Assembly: GCA_029266425.1 (NCBI GenBank)
Contig: JAQSWY010000003.1
Coordinates: forward strand, 1-64,000
Direction of reading: 5' to 3'
Source of the DNA: Xanthobacteraceae bacterium
GTDB lineage: Bacteria; Pseudomonadota; Alphaproteobacteria; Rhizobiales; Xanthobacteraceae
DNA length: 64,000 nt
Shown here piece after piece: positions 46,583 through 55,512 of this stretch (within the stretch, counting starts at the first letter, position 1; the number at the start of each line of letters is the position of its first letter). The position numbers and the translations under genes were made by a program. Under the pieces are notes generated by a model. The model saw nothing but the letters and a program-made list of their open reading frames with translations. It made no database searches and had not been told where the DNA came from.

Positions 46583-47395
46583 CTAGGCCGGGATCGCCCG
46601 CATCTCGGCGAGATGCAACTGCGCGCGGCTCCTCTTCACGACTTTCAGGAGCTTGTCCGCCGGAGCGGCGTCGGTGACGAGAATGTCGACCTCGTCGAGG
46701 TTACCCAGGCGCACCAGCGCGCGGCGCCCGAATTTGCTGCTGTCGATCGCCAGGATCACGCGACCGGCCTGCTGCATCGCCGCCCGGACGGCCGCGACCT
46801 CCGCATAATCGTCGTCGCCGATGTCGCCGTCCTCGTCGATGCCGCTGACCGAGATGATGACGAAGTCGAACTTGAACGCCTGGATGAACTCCGCCGAATT
46901 CTGGCTGAACACACCGCCGTCGACCTGGCGGACGAAGCCGCCCGGCACCGCGATGGTGAAGTCCGTGCATTCGCTCAGCGTGGTCGCCACACGGAGGCTG
47001 TAGGTTACCACCCGCAGACCCTTGCGCCCGACCAGCGCCCGCGCCACCGCTTCGCACGTTGTCCCGGTGTCGATGAAGACGGAGGCATGGTCGGGCAATA
47101 GGCCGGCGACGCTCCGGCCGATCGCCTCCTTGCGCTCGGCATTGGCGACACGCCGCTGGCGATAGACGAGTGGATCGAGCGGCGTCGACGCGATGGCACC
47201 GCCGTGCAGGCGCCGGACCTTGCCCTGGAGCTCCAGCGCCATGACGTCCCGGCGCGCCGTCTGGGTCGTCACCGAGAAGTGGCTCGCGATCTCTTCGATC
47301 GATATGTAGTGGTTCTGCTCGAGATAGCGGACGAGATAGGCGCGCCTTCGCGCCTTCTTGTTATCGTCGTCGGCTCCGTGGTCCTCAGCCTGCAT
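46583..47395 (-). CDS. DeoR/GlpR family transcriptional regulator
   Basis: RRAYLVRYLEQNHYISIEEIASHFSVTTQTARRDVMALELQGKVRRLHGGA; DeoRC sugar-phosphate-sensor-like C-terminus. Confidence 0.95.
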   Translation of the reverse strand: MQAEDHGADDDNKKARRRAYLVRYLEQNHYISIEEIASHFSVTTQTARRDVMALELQGKVRRLHGGAIASTPLDPLVYRQRRVANAERKEAIGRSVAGLLPDHASVFIDTGTTCEAVARALVGRKGLRVVTYSLRVATTLSECTDFTIAVPGGFVRQVDGGVFSQNSAEFIQAFKFDFVIISVSGIDEDGDIGDDDYAEVAAVRAAMQQAGRVILAIDSSKFGRRALVRLGNLDEVDILVTDAAPADKLLKVVKRSRAQLHLAEMRAIPA

Positions 47396-47431
47396 CACGA
47401 CTCTCAGTGAACTCGCACATAGATAACAATC

Positions 47432-47467
47432 GACCCGCACGGCGTCCAACATGGCGCCGTGCGGGTC
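47432..47467 (-). terminator. 13-bp perfect stem-loop downstream of the EEP autotransporter
   Basis: GACCCGCACGGCG-N10-CGCCGTGCGGGTC, followed on the minus strand by GATTGTTATC (weak T-tract). Confidence 0.55.
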
Positions 47468-47532
47468 GCGTCTCACGCCTGGCTGGGGGGCGATAGGCGG
47501 GTGTGTCCACCCGCCTTGGCAGGCGCGGGCCG

Positions 47533-50500
47533 TCAGAAGCGGATGCTCAGGCGGCCGGTGACACCATTGTCGCCGAGGCCCGAGCCGAACTGGCCCGAAT
47601 AGCTGACGCCGAGCGTCGCATTCGGCGTCGCCGCGAAGTCCAGTCCGGCACGAACGATGGCAACATCCTCGGCGATCGGCGCGCCGCGGATGGCGAAGTC
47701 CTCGCCGCCGGCAAACGCCAGGACCGACTCCGGCACGACATCGCCCGAGGCATGCTGCCAGCCGAGCGTTCCGTGCAGGGTGGCGACGGTGGCACCGATG
47801 TCGAAGCTGGTGGAGGCCCGGGCGCCCAGCGTGGTGAACAACGTGTCGAGATCGCCGGACGAGCCGTCGAGCGCCGTGGCGCCGCCGTCCTCGCTGAAGC
47901 CGTCATTGCTGAAATGGACATAAGCCAGGCTGAGGAAGGGCTCGAGCGCTGCCTTTGCCATCTCGAACCGATACGCGACCTCGCCGAACACCTGCGTCGT
48001 CGACGCATCGTAGTCCGACGACAGCTTCTCGTTGAACTCGGGGATGACCAAGTGCCGCGAGGTGTCGATGCTGTGCCAAGTATAGCCGGCGCCGAGGCGG
48101 ACGGCGAAAGGACCGGAGCGCGAGCCGGCATAGAAGCCGAGATGGAGATTGTCGCTGTCGCCGTTGGAGGCGAGGTCGTCGAGATCGACCGAGGTCTGGC
48201 TGTAGCCGGCGAGCAGGCCGACCCGCCAGCTGTCGCCGACCGCCGCGTCCGCGCCGGCGAACAGGCCGCCCACATTGCTGCTCAGCCCCGAGGCATTGCC
48301 GTCGCTGTCGACCTCCGCCCATGAACCGAACGACTGGCCCCACACCGCAAAGCCGTCGGTGTCAGCGGCAACCGGCTGCGGGCCGGCCTTGTCGTAGCTG
48401 AGCACCGAGATGTCCTCGCCCGCCCGTTCGCCCGCGGCAGAGCGCAGCCGCTCGTTCACCGCGTCGCGCAGGAAGCGGCTATTGTCGATGAGCACGCCAT
48501 AAGTGGAGGCATGCACGTCGCCGCCGATCTGCGCGAAGGTCGAGCGGGCCGTATCCTCGTCGAGCATGACGATGGCATCATAGAGCGGCGTGCCGTAGCC
48601 GAGACTCTCGGCGCCGCGTGCCGCGGAGCGCTGGTTGAAGGTGCTGCCGACCTTGTCGAAGGCGGTATCGTTGCGCTCCAACGTCAGCACGACATTGGTG
48701 GCGCCATAGGCGAGCGTCGGATCGAGGAAGGCGAAGTTCGACGTCACCTCGCCGAACTCGCCCTCGACCCCGCCGGCCGAGTTGATGATGGTGTAGCTGG
48801 TCTCCGGCCGGTAGTCGCCGTCGGCGCCGATGCTCATCACCGTGCCGCCCTCGATCGTGGTCTTGCCGGTGACGGCGATGAGATCGCTCTTGCCCTCGGC
48901 ATTGACCTCGACCTCATAGGCCGAGCCGCTGGCGAAGGTGAGGTCTCCGGCGACGTTGAGCGTGCCGATCGAGCTGCCCGGCGCGATGGTGCCGCCCGAG
49001 GCGATCTTGAGATTGCCGACCGTGCCGGTGCCGGCAAGCGCGGCGCCATCGAGCACGGTGGTCAGCGAAGACGTCGCGATCGAGCCGTTGACCACGAGCA
49101 GGCCGTCCTTGACCACCGTCCCGCCGGTATAGGTGTTGGTGCCGAACAGCCCCAGAGCGCCCTCGCCGAGCTTGGTCAGGCTCCCCTCGCCGGAGATCAC
49201 GCGGGCGATTGCGACCGCATTGGCGCCCTCGGCGACCTCGATGGCGCCGCCGCCGGCCTCCAGCACCACCGCGCGATCGAGAACCGCCATCGACGTACCG
49301 GCAATGCGCAGCGTGCCGTTGTTAAGATGCAGGCTCGCCGCCGAGGTGCCGAGCGCCGCGTCCTCGTCGACAATGACGGTGCCGCCGTCGGTCACCAGCG
49401 TCTCGCCGATGAAGCTGTGGTCGTCGATGCAGTATTCGACGATCGCCTGCTGCAGGCGCGGATCCGTGCTCTTGCAGTCGAGCAGCGTCTTCTTCTCCGC
49501 CTCCGTCAGGTCGGTGAGGCTCGGCTTGCCGTCCTCGTCCGAGATCTGGCCGAGATAGACGTCCGTGCGCATATTGTTGCGCGTGAGATAGAACTCCTTG
49601 TTCTTCTCCTCGAAGACCGTCGCGTCGGCACCCCAGACCAAGCGGGTCTTCTCGACCGTCTTATTGTCGACCGTCTCGGTATAGGTCTCCAGCGCCGGGC
49701 CGATCCACTTCAGCGTGTGCGCCACCGGCTCATGGTCGGAAATCGGAACCTTGGTGCCGTCGGGCTTGGTGACATAGACGTCCTTGATCACACCGGAATA
49801 CGGGTCATCCGAATCATCGACGATGGTGTACCACTTCCCGAAGGGCCGCGACGCCAGGAAGTGGTCGATCTTCACCCGGTGCCAGCTCCCCCATGTATTG
49901 GTATCGTCCTCACCAGCGGACGGCCACGTCGTGCTGCCGTCATTCAATTCGTGCGGCTCGAAATCCTCGCGGTCCCTGTCGGTCTGGAGCAGCATGTACT
50001 GCTTTTTGAGGATATTCATCGTCTGGGGCGTATTGCCTTCGATCGGATAGGTTTCGTCGGCAAAAAGGCCCGACGGTATTGTCGCGGAATCGATCGCCGA
50101 GGAGCCTTTTCCCTTCCAGTCCGCAATGAACTTGTCCAACGCCACGTCGTCCGTCGCGTATTGGCGGAGAAGATTATAGTAGAATGAATTACTGGGATTC
50201 TTCGTGTAGATGCGGAGTAGCAATTCCTGCTGGCTGATCGAGTGGAGACCGCGCTCGGATACGTCTCCGCCATTGAAATCGCCAACGAGGATGATCGGCG
50301 TGTCCGCGCCCTTGGCCCACGTATTCAACGCCCTGGCTTCAGCCATGCGCCGGTTCGGAGTATCGCTGTAGTCGAGATGAACGCTGCCGATTACCGTCTC
50401 GGGTCGCCCGCCGTCTGCATTGGCAACCGTATAGCTTACGAAACGTCCCTGCGTGGAGAGGCCCGGGGAAGTATAGGTGCCGAAGGTTCCCGGCAACCGG

Positions 50501-50829
50501 GATATCACCCCGACATCACCGATCTGGATGCCGCCATAGGTACCCAGTCCCGCATTCTGCAGGATGCCGGGAATATCCGTCACATACCGGCTGCTGTTGA
50601 CCTCCTGGAACGCGAGGACATCGAAATTGCCGTTGATCATGAAGTCGGCGGTGACTCCGGGAGTCTGCTTGAACTGATTCCAGATGTTCAACGTCAGGAT
50701 GCGAAGCGTTCCATCCTCGGCTCGCGCCGGCGCGGCGGCCAGCGCCACAAGTGCCACGCCGCACAAGAGACGAGCGCTGAAATCAAGAAGTCGGAATTGA
50801 CGTTTACGACCTATATTTCCGGAAACCAT
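47533..50829 (-). CDS. Autotransporter with N-terminal endonuclease/exonuclease/phosphatase (DNase I-like) passenger
   Basis: EEP motifs LTLNIWNQF, LAFQEVN, GSVHLDY, ILVGDFN, ISDHEPV; PATR-like TNTYTGGTVVKDGLLVVNGS...GSSIGTLNVAGDLTFASGSAYEVEV; C-terminal barrel ending GVTGRLSIRF. Confidence 0.92.
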   Translation of the reverse strand: MVSGNIGRKRQFRLLDFSARLLCGVALVALAAAPARAEDGTLRILTLNIWNQFKQTPGVTADFMINGNFDVLAFQEVNSSRYVTDIPGILQNAGLGTYGGIQIGDVGVISRLPGTFGTYTSPGLSTQGRFVSYTVANADGGRPETVIGSVHLDYSDTPNRRMAEARALNTWAKGADTPIILVGDFNGGDVSERGLHSISQQELLLRIYTKNPSNSFYYNLLRQYATDDVALDKFIADWKGKGSSAIDSATIPSGLFADETYPIEGNTPQTMNILKKQYMLLQTDRDREDFEPHELNDGSTTWPSAGEDDTNTWGSWHRVKIDHFLASRPFGKWYTIVDDSDDPYSGVIKDVYVTKPDGTKVPISDHEPVAHTLKWIGPALETYTETVDNKTVEKTRLVWGADATVFEEKNKEFYLTRNNMRTDVYLGQISDEDGKPSLTDLTEAEKKTLLDCKSTDPRLQQAIVEYCIDDHSFIGETLVTDGGTVIVDEDAALGTSAASLHLNNGTLRIAGTSMAVLDRAVVLEAGGGAIEVAEGANAVAIARVISGEGSLTKLGEGALGLFGTNTYTGGTVVKDGLLVVNGSIATSSLTTVLDGAALAGTGTVGNLKIASGGTIAPGSSIGTLNVAGDLTFASGSAYEVEVNAEGKSDLIAVTGKTTIEGGTVMSIGADGDYRPETSYTIINSAGGVEGEFGEVTSNFAFLDPTLAYGATNVVLTLERNDTAFDKVGSTFNQRSAARGAESLGYGTPLYDAIVMLDEDTARSTFAQIGGDVHASTYGVLIDNSRFLRDAVNERLRSAAGERAGEDISVLSYDKAGPQPVAADTDGFAVWGQSFGSWAEVDSDGNASGLSSNVGGLFAGADAAVGDSWRVGLLAGYSQTSVDLDDLASNGDSDNLHLGFYAGSRSGPFAVRLGAGYTWHSIDTSRHLVIPEFNEKLSSDYDASTTQVFGEVAYRFEMAKAALEPFLSLAYVHFSNDGFSEDGGATALDGSSGDLDTLFTTLGARASTSFDIGATVATLHGTLGWQHASGDVVPESVLAFAGGEDFAIRGAPIAEDVAIVRAGLDFAATPNATLGVSYSGQFGSGLGDNGVTGRLSIRF

Positions 50830-51269
50830 GTGCCTGTCCCACCAATATGAGCGCATGAGCAGGCATGGCTCCGAAACTCTTCACGAGTCTTCGAAACCTG
50901 AGAGCCAACACCCGCCGCCCTGGAATGTTTGTTTGGCATACTCAAATGTCACTTATGTAACATTCTGCCCGCCACATTGACCGGCGACGGCTCAGCTCGT
51001 CGGGCGGCGGACGTCGTCATCGGGCGCCGGCCAAGGACCGTAAAGCATTATGATCTTGTGATATTCCGGCCTGGGAGCAAGATCGTGCGCCTGGCCCAGC
51101 GGGCGAGCGCGCCGGGCGATGTCGCTCCGGAAGCCGAATACTGTTGCGGCAGCGCCACTCGATCGGCCGCAGCGGCATGCCTGAGCGGAATCGTCGGCTG
51201 AGGGGACGATGCCCCAACTGCCGGGCAACAGGTGTCGTAAAGGCCGGAAGCTCTCTTGGCGAAGCCGCC

Positions 51270-52277
51270 TCAGACAGGCAGCAGGGCGCTGCCTTGCCCC
51301 AGGATGGAAGCGGCGGCGGATTTTCTCCGCCACAACGGCCGCACCATCTCGACCACCGCGGAATTGAACGAGGCGATCAGGCCGAACAGGTTGACCACCG
51401 CCGCCAGGATCCACCAGGCGAGTTTGGCGAATGCCTTGGTGACGTAGAGCGCGCCTCGCCCCAGCGTCTTCACGATGGCGAGCGTCTGCCCGCCCTTCAC
51501 CTCGGCAAGTCGGCGCAGCCGCGCCGCGCCGGCGGCATCGTCGACATGGCGGATGCCCAGCAGCGTCGCCCGCGTGCCGGCCTTGCCCTGCACCGTACCG
51601 ATGTCACGAACGAGCCGCAGCGCCGGCCCCTTGGCGCCGCGCCGCAGCAGGCCGGCGAGGTCGTCGGCGAGGCGGAGGCCGAGCACGCCGGCGCGCCGTG
51701 CACCCTTCAGCGCGCTCAAGCCGGCGCGCACCGGGAGCGAGGCGCCGAAGGTCGCGTAGGTGGCGGTCGTGGCGGCAATTCCCACCGCGGAGAGGCCGAG
51801 GATCAGCTCGTCGACATTCTCGCCCTTGGCCCAATGGATCGCCTCTCGCCCGGCATCGCGCAGATCGCCCCAGACGGTGAGGTCGCCGGCGGTGGCGCCG
51901 GCGAGCCCGGCAAGGTCGTCCGCCCGCCCGGTGAGGAAACCGCGGCCGAAGCGGCCGGCATTGTTCAGCGCCTGCGCCGCCGTGCCGGCTGCCACCATTG
52001 TCCGGGCCCGCTGCGTGGCGGCGACCGGGATTCCCCGCGCATCGGCAAGTGCGATGAAGCTCTGCGCCAGCTCGGCATCATTTGCGGCGAGCGCCGATTC
52101 GATCTCGCCGGCGACGCGCTGCTCGGTCAGCACCTCGTCGAGCTCGAGATCGGCGATCCGCGCCGCGTCGTCCCGTGCCGTCGCATAGGCGAGCGCCTGC
52201 CGGCCCATGGGCACGACCCAGTGCGCCGCGCCCGCAAAGGCGAGCAGGAAACCGAGGGCAGCGATGAGGCGGGACAT
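51270..52277 (-). CDS. Hypothetical membrane protein
   Basis: N-terminal TM MSRLIAALGFLLAFAGAAHWVVP and further hydrophobic segments; no family recognised. Confidence 0.65.
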   Translation of the reverse strand: MSRLIAALGFLLAFAGAAHWVVPMGRQALAYATARDDAARIADLELDEVLTEQRVAGEIESALAANDAELAQSFIALADARGIPVAATQRARTMVAAGTAAQALNNAGRFGRGFLTGRADDLAGLAGATAGDLTVWGDLRDAGREAIHWAKGENVDELILGLSAVGIAATTATYATFGASLPVRAGLSALKGARRAGVLGLRLADDLAGLLRRGAKGPALRLVRDIGTVQGKAGTRATLLGIRHVDDAAGAARLRRLAEVKGGQTLAIVKTLGRGALYVTKAFAKLAWWILAAVVNLFGLIASFNSAVVEMVRPLWRRKSAAASILGQGSALLPV

Positions 52278-52429
52278 AAGCGCGGCAATCCGAGACGAGC
52301 CAAGCCTTTGCAGGCCCGCCAGATATGATGCGGCATTGTGGCAATCGGAAGGGTTCCCTTGCCCTTTGATCCCGCACGCGGAACGGCTATGGTCCGCGCA
52401 AACTAGAGCAAGGCACGAGACACGAGACC

Positions 52430-52678
52430 ATGGCGGGCCACGTCGTTCCCCATTTCCACAATTCCGCGGGCGTCCCGGCGATCCGCATCGGCGCCAAGGA
52501 ATTCATGTGCGTCGGCGCCAAGCCGCCCTACGACCATCCGCATGTCTTCCTCGACATGGGGTCGGACGACGAGATCGTCTGCCCATACTGCTCGACGCTG
52601 TACCGTTTCGATGCCGGCCTGCACGGCACCGACACCAACCCGCCGGGGTGCCTCTATGAGACGCCTGCCGCCGCCTGA
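52430..52678 (+). CDS. Zinc-finger domain-containing protein (NDUFS6/complex I 13 kDa-like)
   Basis: GAKEFMCVGAKPPYDHPHVFLDMGSDDEIVCPYCSTLYRFD (Cys/His set ending in CPYC). Confidence 0.88.
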   Translation: MAGHVVPHFHNSAGVPAIRIGAKEFMCVGAKPPYDHPHVFLDMGSDDEIVCPYCSTLYRFDAGLHGTDTNPPGCLYETPAAA

Positions 52679-52689
52679 GCGGTGAGGAC

Positions 52690-53874
52690 TTGCCAACACG
52701 TGCCATCGTCGTCGCCGGTGCCGGAATAGGCGGGCTTGCTGTCGCGCTGGCGGCAGCGCGCGCGGGCTACATCGTCACCGTGCTGGAGCGCGCCATCGAG
52801 CTGGAAGAGGCCGGCGCCGGCGTCCAGCTCGCCGCCAATGCCACGCGCTGCCTCGATTTTCTCGGGGTGCTGGACCGGCTGCGCAGCACCGCGGTACGTC
52901 CCGAAGCATTCCAGGTCATTGATGGGCGCAGCGGCGGGCGCCTCGCCGAGGCCCGTATGGGCCGGGACGCCCAGACGCGCTTCGGTGCCCCCTTCCTCGT
53001 CATCCACCGCGCCGATCTCCAGGCCGCGTTACTGGCAGCGGTGAAGGACGAGCCGACCATCGATCTGAGGCTCGGTCGCACGGTGGAGGAATTCGCCGTC
53101 CATGCCGGAATCGTCACCGTGCTGGCCAATCATGGCGGGGATACCGAGGAGCACCGGGCCCACGCGCTGATCGGTGCCGACGGCATCCGCTCCACGGTGC
53201 GCGACCGGCTCGGCGGACGGGGCGCGCCGGTGTTTCGCCATCGCGCCGCCTGGCGCGCCACCGTGGACACCGAAGAGCTGCCCGCGCGCTTCACCGAGCC
53301 GGTGGTCCGGCTGTTCCTCGGCCCCGACGCCCACATCGTCAGCTATCCGGTACGCGGCGGCGGTGCGGTCAATCTCGTCGCCATCACCACCGATCGCCGA
53401 CCTTCGCACGGCTGGGGCATCGGTGCCGCACCGGAAGAACTCGCCGCCCCCTTCGCCAGATGGCATGGCGAGGCGCGCACGATCATCGCCGCGCCGGAGC
53501 GCTGGCTGCGGTGGGCATTGTTCGATCTCGATCCGCTCACCAGGAGTTGGGGCAGCGGCCCGGTGACGCTGCTCGGCGATGCCGCGCACGCCATGCTGCC
53601 CTTCCTCGCCCAGGGCGCGGCGCAGGCGCTGGAAGATGCCTGCGTGCTCGGCATCACCCTCGGCGAGGCCGGCGATGACATCGCCGCCGCGCTCAGGGTC
53701 TATGAGCAGCGCCGCCTCGGCCGCGTCACCCGCGTGCAGCAGGCCGCCCGTACCGCCGACCGCATCTATCATCTCGGCGGCCCGGCCCGGCTCGCACGCG
53801 ATACGGTGCTGCGCGCCCGTTCCGGCGGCGCGCTGCTGGAACGCTATGGCTGGATCTATCGCTGGGGGCCGTGA
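52690..53874 (+). CDS. FAD-dependent monooxygenase (salicylate hydroxylase-like)
   Basis: IVVAGAGIGGLAVALAAARAGYIVTVLERA; HALIGADGIRSTVRDRLGG; VTLLGDAAHAMLPFLAQGAAQALEDACVLG; TTG start. Confidence 0.93.
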   Translation: MPTRAIVVAGAGIGGLAVALAAARAGYIVTVLERAIELEEAGAGVQLAANATRCLDFLGVLDRLRSTAVRPEAFQVIDGRSGGRLAEARMGRDAQTRFGAPFLVIHRADLQAALLAAVKDEPTIDLRLGRTVEEFAVHAGIVTVLANHGGDTEEHRAHALIGADGIRSTVRDRLGGRGAPVFRHRAAWRATVDTEELPARFTEPVVRLFLGPDAHIVSYPVRGGGAVNLVAITTDRRPSHGWGIGAAPEELAAPFARWHGEARTIIAAPERWLRWALFDLDPLTRSWGSGPVTLLGDAAHAMLPFLAQGAAQALEDACVLGITLGEAGDDIAAALRVYEQRRLGRVTRVQQAARTADRIYHLGGPARLARDTVLRARSGGALLERYGWIYRWGP

Positions 53875-54043
53875 GAAAGCGCCGGTGTATGCGGGCGGGA
53901 CAAGCCCGGCCCTGACAACGAAATAGGTGTCATCGGCGAACACGGATCAGCCTCCGAGGAGCCAGGAACATATAGAGAACATTTTCCTTGCGCCCTGAGC
54001 GGAATCATCCTTTCATCCGCCTCCCGATTGCGGAGACAGTGTC

Positions 54044-54589
54044 ATGGCGATCAGAGGCGGACCGCGCGCCGGCGAGCTGGGCGTGACCTTGATTGTGCGC
54101 GACGTAGCGGTAGCGGCGGAGTTCTATCGGGTCGTTCTCGGCGCCGAGGTGATCCGGCACCACGGATCAGGGCCCGAGGTCGACGCGGTGGAGATGCGGC
54201 TCGGCGAGGCCAGTCTCGTCGTGACCAGGGAGAACCCGCGCTACCGCGAGGCGCAGCGTCCGGACTGGCCATGCTCTCCCACCTCCGCGGGGGCCGCGAC
54301 ATCGTTCTTCACCGTCCACGTCACGGACGTTGACGCCGTGCTGGCGCGCGCCATCGCCATGGGCGCCTCGCCGCAGGCCCGCGGGGCGCGGCCGGAGGAC
54401 GTCTACTGGGGCGACCGCGTCGCGCAGTTCCACGATCCCTCGGGTCATGTCTGGCGTATCCAGACCCGGCTCGAGGGTAAGGAGCCCGACGATCTGCCGG
54501 CGCAGCTTGCTGCAGCGAAGGCAGGGTATCGCGGGAGCAATGCAGCGGCTGGTGCTAAACTACCACGTCATCCTGAGGTGCGAGCGTAG
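54044..54589 (+). CDS. VOC family (glyoxalase/bleomycin resistance-like) protein
   Basis: GVTLIVRDVAVAAEFYRVVLGAEVIRHHGS...VYWGDRVAQFHDPSGHVWRIQTRLE. Confidence 0.9.
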   Translation: MAIRGGPRAGELGVTLIVRDVAVAAEFYRVVLGAEVIRHHGSGPEVDAVEMRLGEASLVVTRENPRYREAQRPDWPCSPTSAGAATSFFTVHVTDVDAVLARAIAMGASPQARGARPEDVYWGDRVAQFHDPSGHVWRIQTRLEGKEPDDLPAQLAAAKAGYRGSNAAAGAKLPRHPEVRA

Positions 54590-54681
54590 CGAGCCTCGAA
54601 GGATGCTGAAGCAGGACTACGAGCATCGGTAACGAGCATCCTTCGAGGCTCGGGCTTCGCCCGAGCACCTCAGGATGACGT
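54565..54681. repeat. REP-like inverted repeat (CGTCATCCTGAGGTGC family)
   Basis: ACGTCATCCTGAGGTGCGAGCGTAGCGAGCCTCGAAGGATGCTGAAG...GAGCATCCTTCGAGGCTCGGGCTTCGCCCGAGCACCTCAGGATGACGT. Confidence 0.85.
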
Positions 54682-54711
54682 GGGTTGATTAGCGAACGTG
54701 ACCCCGTCACC

Positions 54712-55512
54712 TCACCGCAACCGCGGCGCCGGCGCCCTGCCCTCCACCAGCAGCAGGTCGCTCTCGTCCTTGAGGTTCACGCCGGTGAGCTGGCGCACCA
54801 GCGCCTCCCTCAGCAGCCAGGCCAGCTTGAAGGCGGCATGCTCGTGCGACAGCCCCTCGCCGCGCACATTGGAGATGCAATTGCGCTCGGCGTCGCTGCG
54901 CCCGACCTTCGGTGCGAAGGTGAGATAGAGGCCGAGGCTGTCCGGCGAGGAGAGGCCCGGCCGCTCGCCGATCAGCACGGCAACGGCGCGTGCCTTGAAG
55001 AGCTCGCCCACCTCGTCGCCGAGCGCCACCCGCGCCTGGCTGGCAACGACGATTGGCGCGAGGCTCCACCCCGCCTCGGCAATCCAGCCCTTGAATGCGG
55101 CAAGGAATGGCACCGCCTGCACATGCACGGCGGTCGAGGACAGCCCGTCCGCCACGACGATGACGAGGTCGACCGGGCCGCCGTTCCGGACCTTCAGCAT
55201 GTCGCGGCTCTCCGCCGAGAGCTTCCGCCCGAGGTCCGGCCGGCGCAGATAGGCGTCGCGCGCCGGCGCGGCGGAGGCGACATGCAGCGTCTCCAGGCCA
55301 AGCCCGGCGACCCCCATTTCAACGGCATCGGCATCGAACTGGGTGTGCACCGCGTCGCGAGCCTGCGCATGGGCCAAGGCAAAGCGCAGCACCTCGCCGG
55401 TCGGCAGGCCGGAGCCGGCCCGTCCGAGCGCGATGCGCGCCGGCGTCATGCTCGCGAGCTTGCGCCAGGAATCCTTGAGCACGTAAGTGACGGCCGGCGT
55501 GTCGTCGCTCAT
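54712..55512 (-). CDS. eutC: Ethanolamine ammonia-lyase light chain EutC
   Basis: TPARIALGRAGSGLPTGEVLRFALAHAQARDAVH; VVADGLSSTAVHVQAVPFL; GERPGLSSPDSLGLYLTFAPKVGRSDAERNCISNVRGEGLSHEHAAFKLAWLL. Confidence 0.97.
   Translation of the reverse strand: MSDDTPAVTYVLKDSWRKLASMTPARIALGRAGSGLPTGEVLRFALAHAQARDAVHTQFDADAVEMGVAGLGLETLHVASAAPARDAYLRRPDLGRKLSAESRDMLKVRNGGPVDLVIVVADGLSSTAVHVQAVPFLAAFKGWIAEAGWSLAPIVVASQARVALGDEVGELFKARAVAVLIGERPGLSSPDSLGLYLTFAPKVGRSDAERNCISNVRGEGLSHEHAAFKLAWLLREALVRQLTGVNLKDESDLLLVEGRAPAPRLR

Noticed and set aside
48511-50187. 558-aa + strand ORF opposite the EEP autotransporter
   Set aside because: No motif and fully antisense to a gene with catalytic motifs and a beta-barrel.
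51270-52277. Possible toxin or polymorphic effector (Ala/Gly-rich membrane protein)
   Set aside because: No toxin domain, immunity partner or secretion motif seen; kept as hypothetical membrane protein.
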